A stretch of DNA of 64,000 bases from Macrobrachium rosenbergii (GCF_040412425.1 NC_089792.1:23641358-23705357); one strand, 5' to 3'. Positions 27,978-41,829 are shown, numbered from the stretch's first letter. Program-made: numbers and translations. The notes: generated from the sequence alone by a model not told the origin.

Positions 27978-27978
<1 letters not shown>

Positions 27979-28440
27979 CATCATGACAATTCATTTCTTT
28001 GTATTACCATTTTTACCACCGGAAACAAATTTGATGCGGAAGAGTATAACGAAAAGAGACCGGAAAACCAGACATTTTTGCACAGCAGTTTTTCTTTTTA
28101 CCACCAGAAGGAACAAACTTCTGTATGTAACGAAGGAATGGACGTTTAATTACCAAATGGTAAGTCTGGCCTCACGTGGAGGAGAAAGGCACGAATAGGG
28201 TTTCGCTGTGTTCGTCGGGGGCCGCTCTGCCACTCAAAAAGAAGCCTTCGGGAGACACCGAGATCTTCTACGGCTTCTTAGGACGGATTTATAACGGAAC
28301 TTCGAGGCTCGAGGGAAACACGGACTGAGATCTTATTAATTACACAGCATCGAAAATTAGGCGCCTTTGGATATAGGAAATATGAAGTTGCGATAAGAAA
28401 CCATCTAGCGAATGGCGATAATCTACAGAAGATGCCTTAA
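27978..28440. other. Unique stretch with a CpG-rich patch
   Basis: Positions 28195-28330 carry about a dozen CpGs, against a CpG-poor background. The 71-codon frame at 27983-28198 is unrecognised. Possible regulatory or exon-bearing DNA, but with no direct support. Confidence 0.4.
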
Positions 28441-28444
28441 AAAC

Positions 28445-29096
<652 letters not shown>

Positions 29097-29172
<76 letters not shown>
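29097..29172. repeat. (GA)n microsatellite
   Basis: About 38 GA units. Confidence 0.98.
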
Positions 29173-29174
<2 letters not shown>

Positions 29175-31130
29175 CTGTGAAAGAATTTTCAAGATTTTAT
29201 GGTTATTTATAACTTTATTCAAAAGACAGAAAACGTATGCAGTGTCGTTCGTTTTGATGAACCATAAGACATCGCTAATGTAGTTGTTATGTAAATAATA
29301 TATCCCTTATCTTTTAGGTAGAACAATGGAAGTGCTAGAAGTATGGAGCATCATCATACAGATTACTCATTTTTACTGCACGTAGGTCGTTCTCTGCTAA
29401 AGCTCTAAATTCCAATTTACATCGTCCCAATTCTGTCCTCAAAGTTATTCATTTCGAAAATATTTGGTTCCCTTCCGGCAGTAACTACATTTGCTAATGA
29501 GCTAGACTTCATTCCAGCGCCTTCACCAAGCTTTTTTTTTTTTTTTTTAATTTCCCAGAAAGTCAAAGTCTTCAATACGTTTTCTACATCAAGCTATTTA
29601 ATTTCCTGTCCACAATTCCAGCAAACGAGTAATTCTGGGTCGCTTACTTTTGTGGTTGGTGTGTGGTAGCCTTTGCGACAATTTTTTTCTTCCCAAGCTG
29701 TGTTCCATGTTTGACTATTATCCCTCAATGTACGAATTTATCAGCATATTTCAGTCAGAATATTTAAAATTTCCTAAAACTATTTCATTTTTCCTTCACT
29801 TTAAGGTTATCTAATAACGTATAATCTTCATAGTCACTATTGCCTCTCTGATAGGTTCCTCTTATCTGTAGACCGCTCCTCTTCATGAAAGTGGTTGCGA
29901 TATTCCCCAAGGTTTGAGGAAGCTAAGTGTTATTACTTCCACCTCAGCTAGTGTTCTGCATTTTAAGCGGAATCGAAAGTAAAAATTCTGCACATTATTT
30001 AGACAGGATATGCAAGTCGGTAACGACAGGTATCGTCATTCTATAAGCCGGTCATATTTCAACTTGCTTACGTCACTGGAATGAATCGTTAGAGCGAATT
30101 TACGTTACTGTATATCCTGTAAATATGACTAACCTTTTTAAGCGTTCTCGCTTAGAGTTATTCTTCTAATTTCCTTCATCGCCTCATATTTGCATTTCTT
30201 TTTCCAGTTGCCAGTTAAAATAATATATGCAACTCTAGGATTATGAAATTAATTTTCATCTCTCTCCCTGCAACGAAAATTTTCATACCCTAAACAAGGT
30301 TATTGTCAGAACCCTCTCTGTCCCAGGAAAAATTCAAAGTAACTGGGTAATATTTGCAGCTTGGAAAATTAAATTAATCATTGATTTATTTGACTACAGC
30401 CTAACTTATAAAAATCATGGTTATAAAAAAAAAAAACTCTTACCACATTGCAGACTGCCGCGGCAACTGGACAATCTGAATCATAATGAGTAGCCCTCAA
30501 TTACAGCTATGCTCTTGGCCTCACATAAAAGGCCTTCAATTGCTAAGAAGTACTTGTAGGTGTGTCTCGTCTTTATTCGTTCTCTTGGAGTCCTCATTTT
30601 AAAGAAACGACAGACTATTAATTACCATAAACCCGTGATTAGATATAAACTTACTCTGAAAATACGGGGACACCTCCCTGTTCGTTGAGTTACATCCTAA
30701 AGTCTACATGAGAATAAATTACCAAAATAAAAAGGAGGGAAAAATTTCAAGCAACTGACATACTCAACCATTCTCCGGACTAGCTCAAGGCACTGAGCAA
30801 TCCTACGAAATTAAGGAATAAAAGAAAAACTTCAAAGAATACAAGAGCTCTTGTCTTGTCATGTCATCTAGTAAACAGAGAAGGGAAAAAAATCATGCAT
30901 TTTGCAGTATAAAAAAACTTCCCATCTCATCAAGAAACCTGAATTACGTAAGTCGAAGCTTCTTACATAATCAGTGCAATACAAAACTTGAGAAACAGAA
31001 ACCCCCCAAAATATCTCAAAACAGCTAAGAAGGGATTGCTCCAGTTCAGTTTAAACAAAAATTACATTTCTTGCAATAGTATATGTTGCTTCCAATTCGT
31101 GAATCCAGACGCCTTTGTATAAACGAAATG
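29173..31130. other. Unique sequence, no gene recognised
   Basis: Almost 2 kb with no microsatellite except poly-T at 29531-29548 and poly-A at 30427-30436. No frame above the reporting length in most of it. Stop-dense in all frames, so exonic content is unlikely. Confidence 0.5.
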
Positions 31131-33070
<1,940 letters not shown>

Positions 33071-33287
33071 ACTTTAGGAACGAACAACTGAAGAATTATC
33101 AGGTACACACTGTTTCGTCTATATTTTTTCCTCAAAACCAAGAAACAAGAACAAAATCTTTACAATGGATGCATTAATAGCTTGCTCTATGGAAAAAGGA
33201 AAAATCAGCATTGACGTAAATAATTATTAACGAATCAAAACATAATGCAGTTTCATACGCAGTTTAGAGAGTAGTTGCTCCTTCTTC

Positions 33288-33361
<74 letters not shown>

Positions 33362-34205
33362 CCATACAATGTGCATATAAAATTTGTCTTCCTCAAAGTT
33401 ACTTTATAGTTTTTTTCATTTCCTAATTACCCAAGCCTAGCTGGCAACGATTTTGGGTTGGGTTGAATAGCTGTTTGTCGGTTTGGAAGCAATGATAACC
33501 AAAATACTATATGAAAATTCTCTAGAGAAGGGACCTTCTGACGGGTTACTTACTCAGTCTTGGCGGATGTTAGTGATATGAATAATCTCGTCATAATTAC
33601 ACCGCCAGTGTTATGAGGCAACAAATGAAATATTAAATGAATCATATTAACAGCATTTCGATTTGGCGTACATGTAAATATCCACCACATCTCAATATTT
33701 CTTCTCATGGTAAAGCGACTAAGGACTGGTGCCCAACAAGAAGCGAAGAAGGGAAATTTATGTCAATGAATAAAAGGGCGATAATTAAGGAGTCCTTCGT
33801 CTAAGGAAAAACAGATATCACTTAAAAAAAATATATCATCTGAACCATGAAAAACGAAGCCAAAAGATATTTTACCAAGCATCTCCGTCAAAAAAAATAA
33901 AAGCATATGAAAAGATGCGCGTCTGACGGATGCTACGTGACTGCATTTGATCAAAAAGAACAGAGCTTCAAATTGCGACAGAGCAGTGATTGATTTAGCG
34001 AATTTTTCTAAACAGAAGGAGCCCAAATTTCGGTGGAGAAAAGAGGTTCGAAGGCAAAAATGTTACGTCAGTGGAAAGCTAGTCGTCACTTATCCATTAT
34101 ATCTTGAAGAAAATTTACGCAGCAACATCCCAACGATTGTAATTTTGCATATGAGAGGTTGACATCAGTTTATAAATGAAAAGCCATAAGGCATACAGAT
34201 GAGTG

Positions 34206-34206
<1 letters not shown>
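33071..34206. other. Unique flanks of a (GA)n tract
   Basis: Unique DNA on both sides of the GA tract at 33291-33358. The 87-codon minus-strand frame at 33763-34026 is unrecognised. Confidence 0.45.
33291..33358. repeat. (GA)n microsatellite
   Basis: About 34 GA units. Confidence 0.98.
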
Positions 34207-34286
<80 letters not shown>

Positions 34287-34290
34287 TAAT
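34207..34290. repeat. (AAT)n microsatellite
   Basis: About 28 AAT triplets with one extra A near the end. Confidence 0.98.
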
Positions 34291-35507
34291 GTTTTTATAA
34301 TAATTTATAAAACTTAAATTACTGGTATATTATTGAGCCTAAAGTTTGCAATCATCAAAGAAAATCTAGGACTGTAAGAAATACTATAAGTATTGGAGCC
34401 GCTTGTATTCGCAGGTTTCTCATCAAGTAATAATTAAAAAAAAAAAGAAAACTACCGAAATGCATCGTTTAGAAAGTTAACACTGCTGAAGAATGTTAAA
34501 AGTAAAGTAGGTATGGCCTACTTTACATTTATCTCTCTTCACAAATAATGTAGTTCCCGAAAAATAAAATGACCCCAATGAACTAAATACAATTAGAATT
34601 GATAGGCTAATTTTGAGAGGAACTACATATCAGGCATGGAACTTCCCGGTCTAAATATCAAAAGAGCAGAAGGGGTCAAACCAAAGTGGGAGTAAAAAAA
34701 ATTCCGTCAGCAAACGTGATCAATGTTTTCATCCCAGAGGTTATAAACTTAGCAACACAAAATACTCCTAGCTCATGTTTACAAGTTTGGAGTAATAATT
34801 TCCCCACAGGAAGCACCGTTGAGTCTCTCCGATGCCAGAACACCGAAAGGAGAAAATTATGGTATACATTTTTGGAGTAACTTCAGGGACGATAGATAAG
34901 GCATATGTGAATATTTTGTCTACCGACTCTTTGAATGAAGTCGCTTTGTAAGAACTATATTAATATATGCACTGTTGAAAACTGAAAGATTGGGCAGAAA
35001 GATTGAACTACGGATAAAACATAAGAAGGAAAAAATACTGACAGGATGGTAGAAGGAGGCTTGAAAAAGTTACTTCCATGGCACAGTAAAAGCCTGCCTT
35101 AATTTATTAATGGGGATTGAAGGAACATTACTCAAAACTTGTGTTCTGGAAGTAATACATACCATTAATATTTTTCTCAATTACTTTACAAATTATTAAT
35201 TACACACAAAAAGATTTACATGAGTTCTGACAAAGCACAGGAAAATTCAATATACTTTTTTCTGAACAGAATTTTTATTATCTGAGGCATAATTTAGGTG
35301 TATCTTGGTAATCAATGTCGACGATGAAAATAATGAATTAGCTTTGTTTTACATATTCGACACAACTTTACAAATCGCGGAGGATTTAATTTTGAAAACA
35401 ATCATACTTATGAAATTACATAATCTATTTTGTAAGCAAAAATATGGTATTATGAAAGCTGTATGATAATTAATATATTTTGAGTGATAATACATACACA
35501 CACAAAT
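34291..35507. other. Unique sequence, no gene recognised
   Basis: AT-rich and stop-dense; one 64-codon frame at 34686-34880 has no motif. No repeat seen. Confidence 0.45.
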
Positions 35508-35559
35508 TCTCTCTCTCTCTCTCTCTCTCTCTCTAAGAGAGAGAGAGAGAGAGAGAGAG
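35508..35559. repeat. (CT)n/(GA)n inverted microsatellite
   Basis: CT units at 35508-35534 are followed by AA and then GA units to 35559. The halves are exact reverse complements over about 24 bp, giving a perfect hairpin with a minimal loop. All other GA/CT tracts here are single-orientation. Confidence 0.95.
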
Positions 35560-36080
35560 CTCTTGATCATACAAAAACGCAATCAGATGGCGACCAACAA
35601 AGATTCTATTAATGCCCAAAGTGCATTATCACAATTCCAAAACCCCGCGTTTTCTTGCTTAAACATCGAATTGCCCAAAATATGCCCATTATTTTTTCTC
35701 TCCAGTTCAGGTAATGACATTCAGTTCCAGCAGCTGAATGCACAGGACCCAAGTATTTTCCTTCAAAGCCCTGACAGAATCTCTTGCAGCAGGTACATAA
35801 GGACCATCAGTGACAAGAGATCTCCAAAAGAACTGAGCATATTTAGCCTTTGATGCTTGGAAATCTCACCATATATGGGATAGTTGCATCTCCTTGTGAT
35901 GAGAGACCCCCAAATTGTAAGGAAAACAACCTAAATTTATTCGTGCTTGCGCAAGGAGCTCTGTTGTCTGAACTGGGGTGTCGTACTTCATTATAAATAT
36001 AAATATCTATTTTCCAATCCCTTATAAATGAGTAATGTATGACTTCGGCAAATGGAGCTCTGGTAACCAAGGATCATACA

Positions 36081-36118
36081 GTGTGTGTGTGTGTGTGTAT
36101 GTGTGTATGTGAGTGTGT
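36081..36118. repeat. (GT)n microsatellite
   Basis: About 9 GT units, then GTAT and GAGT variants. Confidence 0.93.
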
Positions 36119-36160
36119 TGCGGGAACCGCCCAGGATCGTCAATAAAACAACGAGGATGG

Positions 36161-36168
36161 TGACGTCA
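36161..36168. promoter_or_regulatory. CRE palindrome TGACGTCA
   Basis: A perfect 8-bp CREB/ATF consensus in a GC-richer segment, directly upstream of a CAT/CGT triplet repeat. Function untested. Confidence 0.25.
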
Positions 36169-36176
36169 CAGAGAAC

Positions 36177-36229
36177 CATCATCATCATCATCATCATCAT
36201 CATCACCATCATCGTCGTCGTCGTCGTCT
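36177..36229. repeat. (CAT)n-(CGT)n triplet repeat
   Basis: About 11 CAT/CAC units change to 6 CGT units. A single A-to-G type change relates the two units (ATC versus GTC), so one arose from the other and spread by slippage. Confidence 0.95.
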
Positions 36230-36367
36230 TCAGCTTGTGCTGCGCTGGGGTTAAAGAAGTTCCTTCTCCCTTTCACTGTCAATGCAGACTTGATCATTTT
36301 TCTTTAGAGTGCAGAGCCTCAAACCCCATAAGGATATCCAGGAACCAAAATGGCGTAGGGCAACACC

Positions 36368-36461
36368 GGGAGGAGGAGGAGGAGGAGGAGGAGGAGAGGA
36401 AGAGGGGAAGAGAGGGGGGAGGGGGAGGAGGAGGATGAGGGGAAGGGGGAGAGGGGGAGGC
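36368..36461 (+). other. (GGA)n and G-rich tract with quadruplex potential
   Basis: About 9 GGA triplets, then G runs of 4, 6, 5, 4, 5 and 5 spaced by 1-13 nt. It would read as Gly/Glu or, on the minus strand, Pro/Ser/Leu; those frames are not genes. Confidence 0.8.
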
Positions 36462-36529
36462 CGCGTTCAAAAGAAAATTCGTTTTCAGTTCTCTCACCCG
36501 CAGGACTAGTTCTTTCTGCGTCTGTCATT

Positions 36530-36900
36530 GCCAACTATTGAGACGTGCATTGGCCTCATGCCGACACTTCAAGAAGATGATAAACGGGATACAGGAAAAA
36601 AGGTCAAGGCAAATAATCGTGTTGGATCCCACAGGAAAATAAAACACGACCATTCAACCTGTTCATTGCGCAAGCGCCGCAAAGCTCTCCGGAGACCGCT
36701 GACAACTCTCTCCCCGCTTCGTTGTCGGCCGTATATCGGATCTGCTGCTGCCGACTTGGGAAAAGTAAGCACCGAAAGATTAATACAGGAAATCGGCGAC
36801 CTTTTCCTTATTCCCACTTCCCTTCGAACAAAAAGTTTGGAAAGAAAGAAGTCACAAATGCCGGGCACAAACCTCCATGAATGACTTAGTTTTCAGGTTT
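36530..36900. other. CpG-rich segment with antisense-overlapping frames
   Basis: Between 36667 and 36775 about a dozen CpGs occur in about 110 bp, and TGCGCAAGCGCC at 36667-36678 is one change from an NRF-1 site. Frames of 118 codons (plus, 36528-36884) and 99 codons (minus, 36569-36868) cover it. Neither has a recognisable domain and both cannot be right; GC-rich DNA simply has fewer stops. Candidate promoter or exon only. Confidence 0.35.
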
Positions 36901-37050
36901 CGAGAGATGTTGGGGCGACTGAATTTACATGCAGGCAATACAGAACACTAATAAATATGCACTCAAGTAATTCCAATATCACACACAAAACATGAATATA
37001 TATGTGCATACATTTATATATATTTACATATTTATTTATACATATATAAC

Positions 37051-37051
<1 letters not shown>

Positions 37052-37132
<81 letters not shown>
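37052..37132. repeat. (TA)n microsatellite
   Basis: About 40 TA units within a wider degenerate TATATTTACAT neighbourhood from 36994 to 37155. Confidence 0.96.
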
Positions 37133-37138
<6 letters not shown>

Positions 37139-37279
37139 TAATTTATATATAAAGGCATATCAAAATAAAATAGTAGGTAGATTTGAAAAAAAGGATAAAA
37201 ATATTCAAAACAAAATAATGGAGCTAATTTTCTTTCAAAATAAAAGACGTGTCAATCAAAATATTCTTCATATAATATA

Positions 37280-37353
37280 TATAGCTGATATATATATTTT
37301 ATATATAAAATAATATAGATATATCAATATATATATTTGATATATATATATTA

Positions 37354-37449
<96 letters not shown>
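37280..37449. repeat. Degenerate AT tract and (TA)n microsatellite
   Basis: Interrupted ATAT/GATATAT sequence at 37280-37357 is followed by pure TA at 37358-37449. Confidence 0.95.
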
Positions 37450-37452
<3 letters not shown>

Positions 37453-37740
37453 GCGTGTCTACATCACCGCATGAAAGCCAAAAGATTATTAAAAATTTGG
37501 GTGAAAGCAAACCACTGTTTCTAAAAATGAGTTACGTGGGACGATGAAACCACATGATACGAAAAACCTGGAAAAAGTTGAGCAACTGAACCACTAGGCG
37601 TCATCTAGCAAGAAGACGAAAAAATGAAAAGTATAAAACGGATTAGAGACTGACTGAGAGAGAAACTATGTTATTCGTAAGACCTTAACTAGAGGAGTTG
37701 GACAGCTTACCTTAGCGGCTTCCTTGTTTAGCGTCATAGT

Positions 37741-38040
37741 GAGCCCATGAGGTGGATGTGTCGATGGCCTTTGGGGAATACGTCGGCCGATATCTACTGA
37801 AAGGGCGGATGGGCGAGTGGAGGAAGTGGGGAGCAACGCCCAATTCTCCTAAGGTGTGGGCGTGGTGGTCCCCAGGTATGTACGTATGTGTGTGTGTGCG
37901 TGTGTGTGAGATGTTGCGTGCGTGCGTGAGGGCGGGTGGGCGTGTGGGCGGTACAAGGGGCGCCCGTCAACGCACTGTGCACTCACAACAAGGTCTTGTT
38001 GCCCTTCAACTGTATTGCTTCACTCCGGCCACCGCATTGA
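37741..38040. other. CpG-island-like segment
   Basis: By hand count this 300-bp block has about 59 percent G+C and 21 CpGs, an observed/expected ratio near 0.9, while surrounding DNA is AT-rich. It contains short GTGTGTGCGTG runs. A 103-codon plus frame at 37752-38063 crosses it but has no recognised domain. It may be a promoter or an unmethylated relic, or a GC-rich foreign fragment. Confidence 0.5.
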
Positions 38041-38159
38041 GGCAATTGGAAATGTTGTCGTAGCAATTAGAATGATTATACTAGATAGAGATATATGTAT
38101 ATATATATATACTGTATATTTATAAATAGGAGCGACGAGATCGTATTATATAAAGTGTT

Positions 38160-38450
38160 ATTATTATTATGACTGAGGTTGATTACTTGTATGGTTGGAA
38201 AAGTATTTGGTGAAAGGTTAATAGAAATAGCTGTTGTAGTAGTAGTAGTAGTAGTAGTAGTAACAATAGTAATAGCAGTGGTAGCAATTAGAGCAATAGT
38301 ACAGTATCAGTAGTAGTAGCAGTAGTGTAGTATCAACGGTAGTATCAGTACTAATAATAGTAAGGGGGGTGGGTATGTGATAGTAGCAACAGTAACTGGC
38401 AGTAATAGTAATAATAATAATGATAATAATAATAATAATAATAATATAAG
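38160..38450. repeat. Triplet-repeat cluster: (GTA)n and (AAT)n
   Basis: (GTA)n at 38236-38262 with degenerate TAGCAG/TAGTAG units to about 38360, then (AAT)n at 38407-38446 with one TGAT break. The related triplets suggest drift from one to another. Confidence 0.88.
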
Positions 38451-39105
38451 AGGGAGAGACGAATAAATGAAAGGAAGAAGGACAGAAGTGGTTTGCTTAA
38501 GAGTATTTGTCCCTCTTTACTGTTTCTTCTTCTTTTTCTTCTTCTTCTCCTTTTTCTTGTCTCCTCGAAAGGTCGAATCCTTTGCTTCTGCGGCAACTTG
38601 CAATAGTGTCTGATTTGAGAATTGCTTGCCGATCGGAAACAAACAGAAACAAAAACGAGACGAGGACTGAACGTTAAAATGAGGAATGAATTACAACAAC
38701 GACGGCAACATAGATTGGAGGACAACTTATGGGAGCTGTCGACTTTTCCGGATCCTCCTTGGGGCGAATCTAAAGATCTCCAGATGCAAAAAAGGAGAGG
38801 AAGGTTAATGAATGATTAACGTGATTATACGGCCACTATAATCCAAACTGCCTGGACGAGGAGGAGGAGACTGCGGAGGAATACAACGCACTAAATCAAA
38901 CCAATGAATGAAGAAAAGAAAGGCAACGGAACTCGGTGTGGCGGTTGCATCAAACACGCTCCGTGCCCTTCGCCGATTTCGGAAACTGATTGGCAAAGAA
39001 CAATAACAATAATGTCGATGGTGATGCTGTTTCGATATCTCTTTCTTTCAGTCTCTTGGTCTTGTGGTTTCCTCTTGGTAATTTTCCTTTTACGATATCC
39101 CCCTT
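38451..39105. other. Unique stretch with a CTT-rich patch
   Basis: Positions 38522-38562 are CTT/CTTTTT pyrimidine-rich. Several short antisense-overlapping frames occur; none is recognised. Confidence 0.45.
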
Positions 39106-39134
39106 TCTCTCTCTCTCTCTCTCTTTCTCTCTCA
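39106..39134. repeat. Short (CT)n microsatellite
   Basis: About 13 CT units with one TTT break. Confidence 0.93.
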
Positions 39135-39579
39135 CTGCTCACTTCCTCGTACGACGGGAGGAGATGAGAGAAGACCAGACGATTCTTGCTTTTTGGACTT
39201 AAACGAAAGAAAATGAATAATCAAAATCACTAGGCGAGAGATATAATAAAAGGCTAGTCTGATCTCCGCCAACAATTTCAAGATTTGCTTTGTACATCAT
39301 TCTATTTTCTTTCTCGCATCAAGATACCTGACTACATCAACTACCAACTTCTCTTTCTCTTTTTTTCAGCATGAAACTTCCTTCCACCGAGAGAGATAAT
39401 AGGCGTCTCTATTCGTAGATCACTACTAGCAGCGCAAAGGCACCCACAACGGTGTCCATTATGAACCCTGCCTTTCGGCTTAGCCGGCACGGTGGAGCCC
39501 TCCTCTCTTTGAGGCTTGCTTACTCACTGGCAAGGTCTCTTTCTCTCGACCCACCAGAGCGCTTCACCATCATCGCCAT

Positions 39580-39705
39580 CGCCAACACCACCACCACCAC
39601 CACCACCAACACCACTCTTTCTCTTCCCTCCTCCCCACCCACCAAAAACCCCCTTCCTCCCTCCCTCTTCTCCTACTCACCTATCTCCACCACCACCACC
39701 ATCCT
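39580..39705. repeat. (ACC)n and C-rich tract
   Basis: ACC triplets at 39588-39614, a C/T-only-biased segment, and a second CCACCACCACC at 39690-39701. The Thr/Pro frames here are compositional. Confidence 0.88.
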
Positions 39706-39946
39706 TACTCAACCACATCTAACCCCCACCCGTTAAAACGAAGAATACCGAAAGCCATTTGATCAACCTAAGACTCGTCTAAATACAGACTGTTGTGTTT
39801 GTATTAACTCCTAATATGGCAGGAAGTCTTCCTCACGAATAATGAGTACATGGAGGGGGCCAGAAGGGGGGAGAAAACTTTTCTCTGACCCGACGAATTT
39901 CATTCTTTGGTGACGTGTGGTATTTGGGCGTTCGGAGGAGAATAAG

Positions 39947-39956
39947 GCGCATGCGC
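39947..39956. promoter_or_regulatory. NRF-1-like palindrome GCGCATGCGC
   Basis: Perfect core of the NRF-1 (Drosophila Ewg) binding palindrome, which in animals is mainly found near transcription starts. TGACGTG, an E-box/CRE-like half-site, lies 37 bp upstream. It falls in a locally GC-richer stretch at 39840-39990. No gene start is visible next to it. Confidence 0.35.
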
Positions 39957-39996
39957 ATCATGATGTAATGTGGCAGCAATCTCATTCTCCACTGCT

Positions 39997-40000
<4 letters not shown>

Positions 40001-40037
<37 letters not shown>
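40001..40037. repeat. (CT)n microsatellite
   Basis: About 18 CT units. Confidence 0.96.
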
Positions 40038-40040
<3 letters not shown>

Positions 40041-40705
40041 CATATGTTTGTTCGTCTCCTACACAATACGTTTATATATCTCGTATCGGAATACTCTATA
40101 TAGGAATATTATGGAACTCTTCCTATTCACTTTCTTATTGATCTTGAGCGTTGCCGAGACCAGCCAGTTCTTCTGTACTTGGTCATTATCTTGAAGTTAG
40201 GGAAATTTGGAAATCATCTTACATTCATTATCCTCAGAGCTTTATGATTATTATTTTTATCTTGTAACTGAAATACGCATTATACTAATTAAACTAAGAA
40301 GTTCCACTACTGGAGACAAAAATATCCGAAATTAGGTTATTCCATTAATATACCACCTCCCCCTCATGCATTAGTCATACAGAATATTTTCAAAAGATTT
40401 TTTAACCCGCCCCATGCGGGCCCCCCCACCCCTTGATTCTACTTTATCTGCTTGTTTCCAGTTGATCTACACACATCAGTCTTTTAGACATCACACCTAC
40501 ACAGATTGTCAGTTGGAATCAGAAGTTAATATGATTGATATTGAATTTGTCATATAATCTACCCAATACAATTAAGATGGCAAAGGCGCACATACTTTCA
40601 TACAAGCGGTTGCATTTAGGGGAGGGGGCTGAATCGTTACAACGCTCCAAACTAAAGTATACATGGTTGGAGATCTTTGGTCGCACAAATTTATCTGTTT
40701 ACCTC

Positions 40706-40709
<4 letters not shown>
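40038..40709. other. Unique sequence with a C-rich hairpin
   Basis: CCCGCCCCATGCGGG at about 40408-40422 can fold on itself and is followed by a run of C. No gene recognised. Confidence 0.45.
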
Positions 40710-40792
<83 letters not shown>

Positions 40793-40815
40793 TAAGAGAG
40801 AGAGAGAGAGAGAGG
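40710..40815. repeat. (TA)n-(GA)n compound microsatellite
   Basis: About 37 TA units, an ATAATATATATA break, then (GA)n at 40795-40815, like the TA-to-GA switch at 11493. Confidence 0.97.
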
Positions 40816-40993
40816 GAGTCTGCAGATGTTAGACTTCCGTATCTCGGCTTGCATTTTGGAATCAGGCGGCAAACAAGTTCCATCTCTGTTGTTGTGGCGA
40901 CCCACAACAATTTGTTGATTAGCAGCTGCATAATGCAGAATTTAATTCAGTAAAAACAGAATGAGTCATAACCATCCAATTATACACCTACGT

Positions 40994-41022
40994 CCCGCCT
41001 CCCTCCGCCCCCACCCACCCCC
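40994..41022 (-). other. C-rich tract; minus-strand quadruplex motif
   Basis: Runs CCC, CCC, CCCCC, CCC and CCCCC with 1-6 nt spacers. On the minus strand this is a G-quadruplex motif. Confidence 0.65.
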
Positions 41023-41271
41023 TTAGGATGCGAGTCCAGTGATGCGACTGTCTTGACACTGGATCATCGAACCCGTTCCTTGAAATCCTTCCCGCCCTTG
41101 TTCATCTGAACAGTGACTTTGGTACTTAGCAGTTATTCGACTGAAGTGGGTCGCTGACGGCGTGGAGAAGGACACAGACTAGCATCCTTATCCCAAAATC
41201 ACACTGGAAGTCTGTGGGGTAAGACCTTGAGTAGCCGAGCCTTCTTACTGGAAAAAGGCGTGCACGTGAAA

Positions 41272-41275
<4 letters not shown>

Positions 41276-41354
<79 letters not shown>

Positions 41355-41381
41355 TGGGCATCATATATATGTATACATACA

Positions 41382-41434
<53 letters not shown>

Positions 41435-41480
41435 TATATACACACACACACGCATACACATGTATGTGTGTGTGTGTGTA
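41276..41480. repeat. (TA)n-(TA)n-(CA)n-(TG)n compound cluster
   Basis: TA at 41276-41352, spacer, TA at 41394-41426, CA-rich 41427-41458, then TG at 41464-41479. The CA and TG blocks are reverse complements and could pair. Confidence 0.96.
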
Positions 41481-41581
41481 GCCTAATGATAAGTCAACAG
41501 CTCTTGAAAGGGGTGGGATTTTGCGCAACAAATCTCGAATCATTTAAGAGACGCTTTCTTCTCGGAGTAAATTTTATTAGC

Positions 41582-41705
41582 GGATAAAGGGCCCTCCCGC
41601 ACGAGACGCGTGTGTACGCAAGGGCTGGAATGATGTTTGTATGCGACGAAGCTAAAACTCACCCGCGGTGATTTTTCTCGCGCGATCGATCATTAATGCT
41701 TCTGT
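41582..41705. other. CpG-dense patch
   Basis: Fourteen CpGs in about 120 bp, including ACGCGT, CCGCGG and TCGCGCGATCGAT. This is the highest CpG density in the window and clearly above expectation. No frame or core-promoter motif is recognised. Confidence 0.45.
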
Positions 41706-41802
41706 GGAGGAGGTGTTGAAGATTAACCTCCTGCCTCGCAAACCGCCATTTCCCATTTACACCCACCACTACCATCAGGGCATCATGAAATTTCGTCCGC
41801 GT

Positions 41803-41829
41803 CTTTTTTTTTTTTTTTTTGGGGGGGGG
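41803..41829. repeat. Poly-T/poly-G junction
   Basis: A T run of about 17 passes straight into a G run of about 9. An unusual homopolymer switch, possibly a sequencing or assembly soft spot. Confidence 0.85.

Noticed and set aside
36528..36884. 118-codon plus frame and 99-codon minus frame over the same DNA.
   Set aside because: Antisense overlap in GC-rich DNA with no recognisable domain; kept only as a CpG-rich segment.
37752..38063. 103-codon frame across the CpG-rich block.
   Set aside because: Contains a GTGTGTGCGTG-derived Val/Cys run and no known motif.
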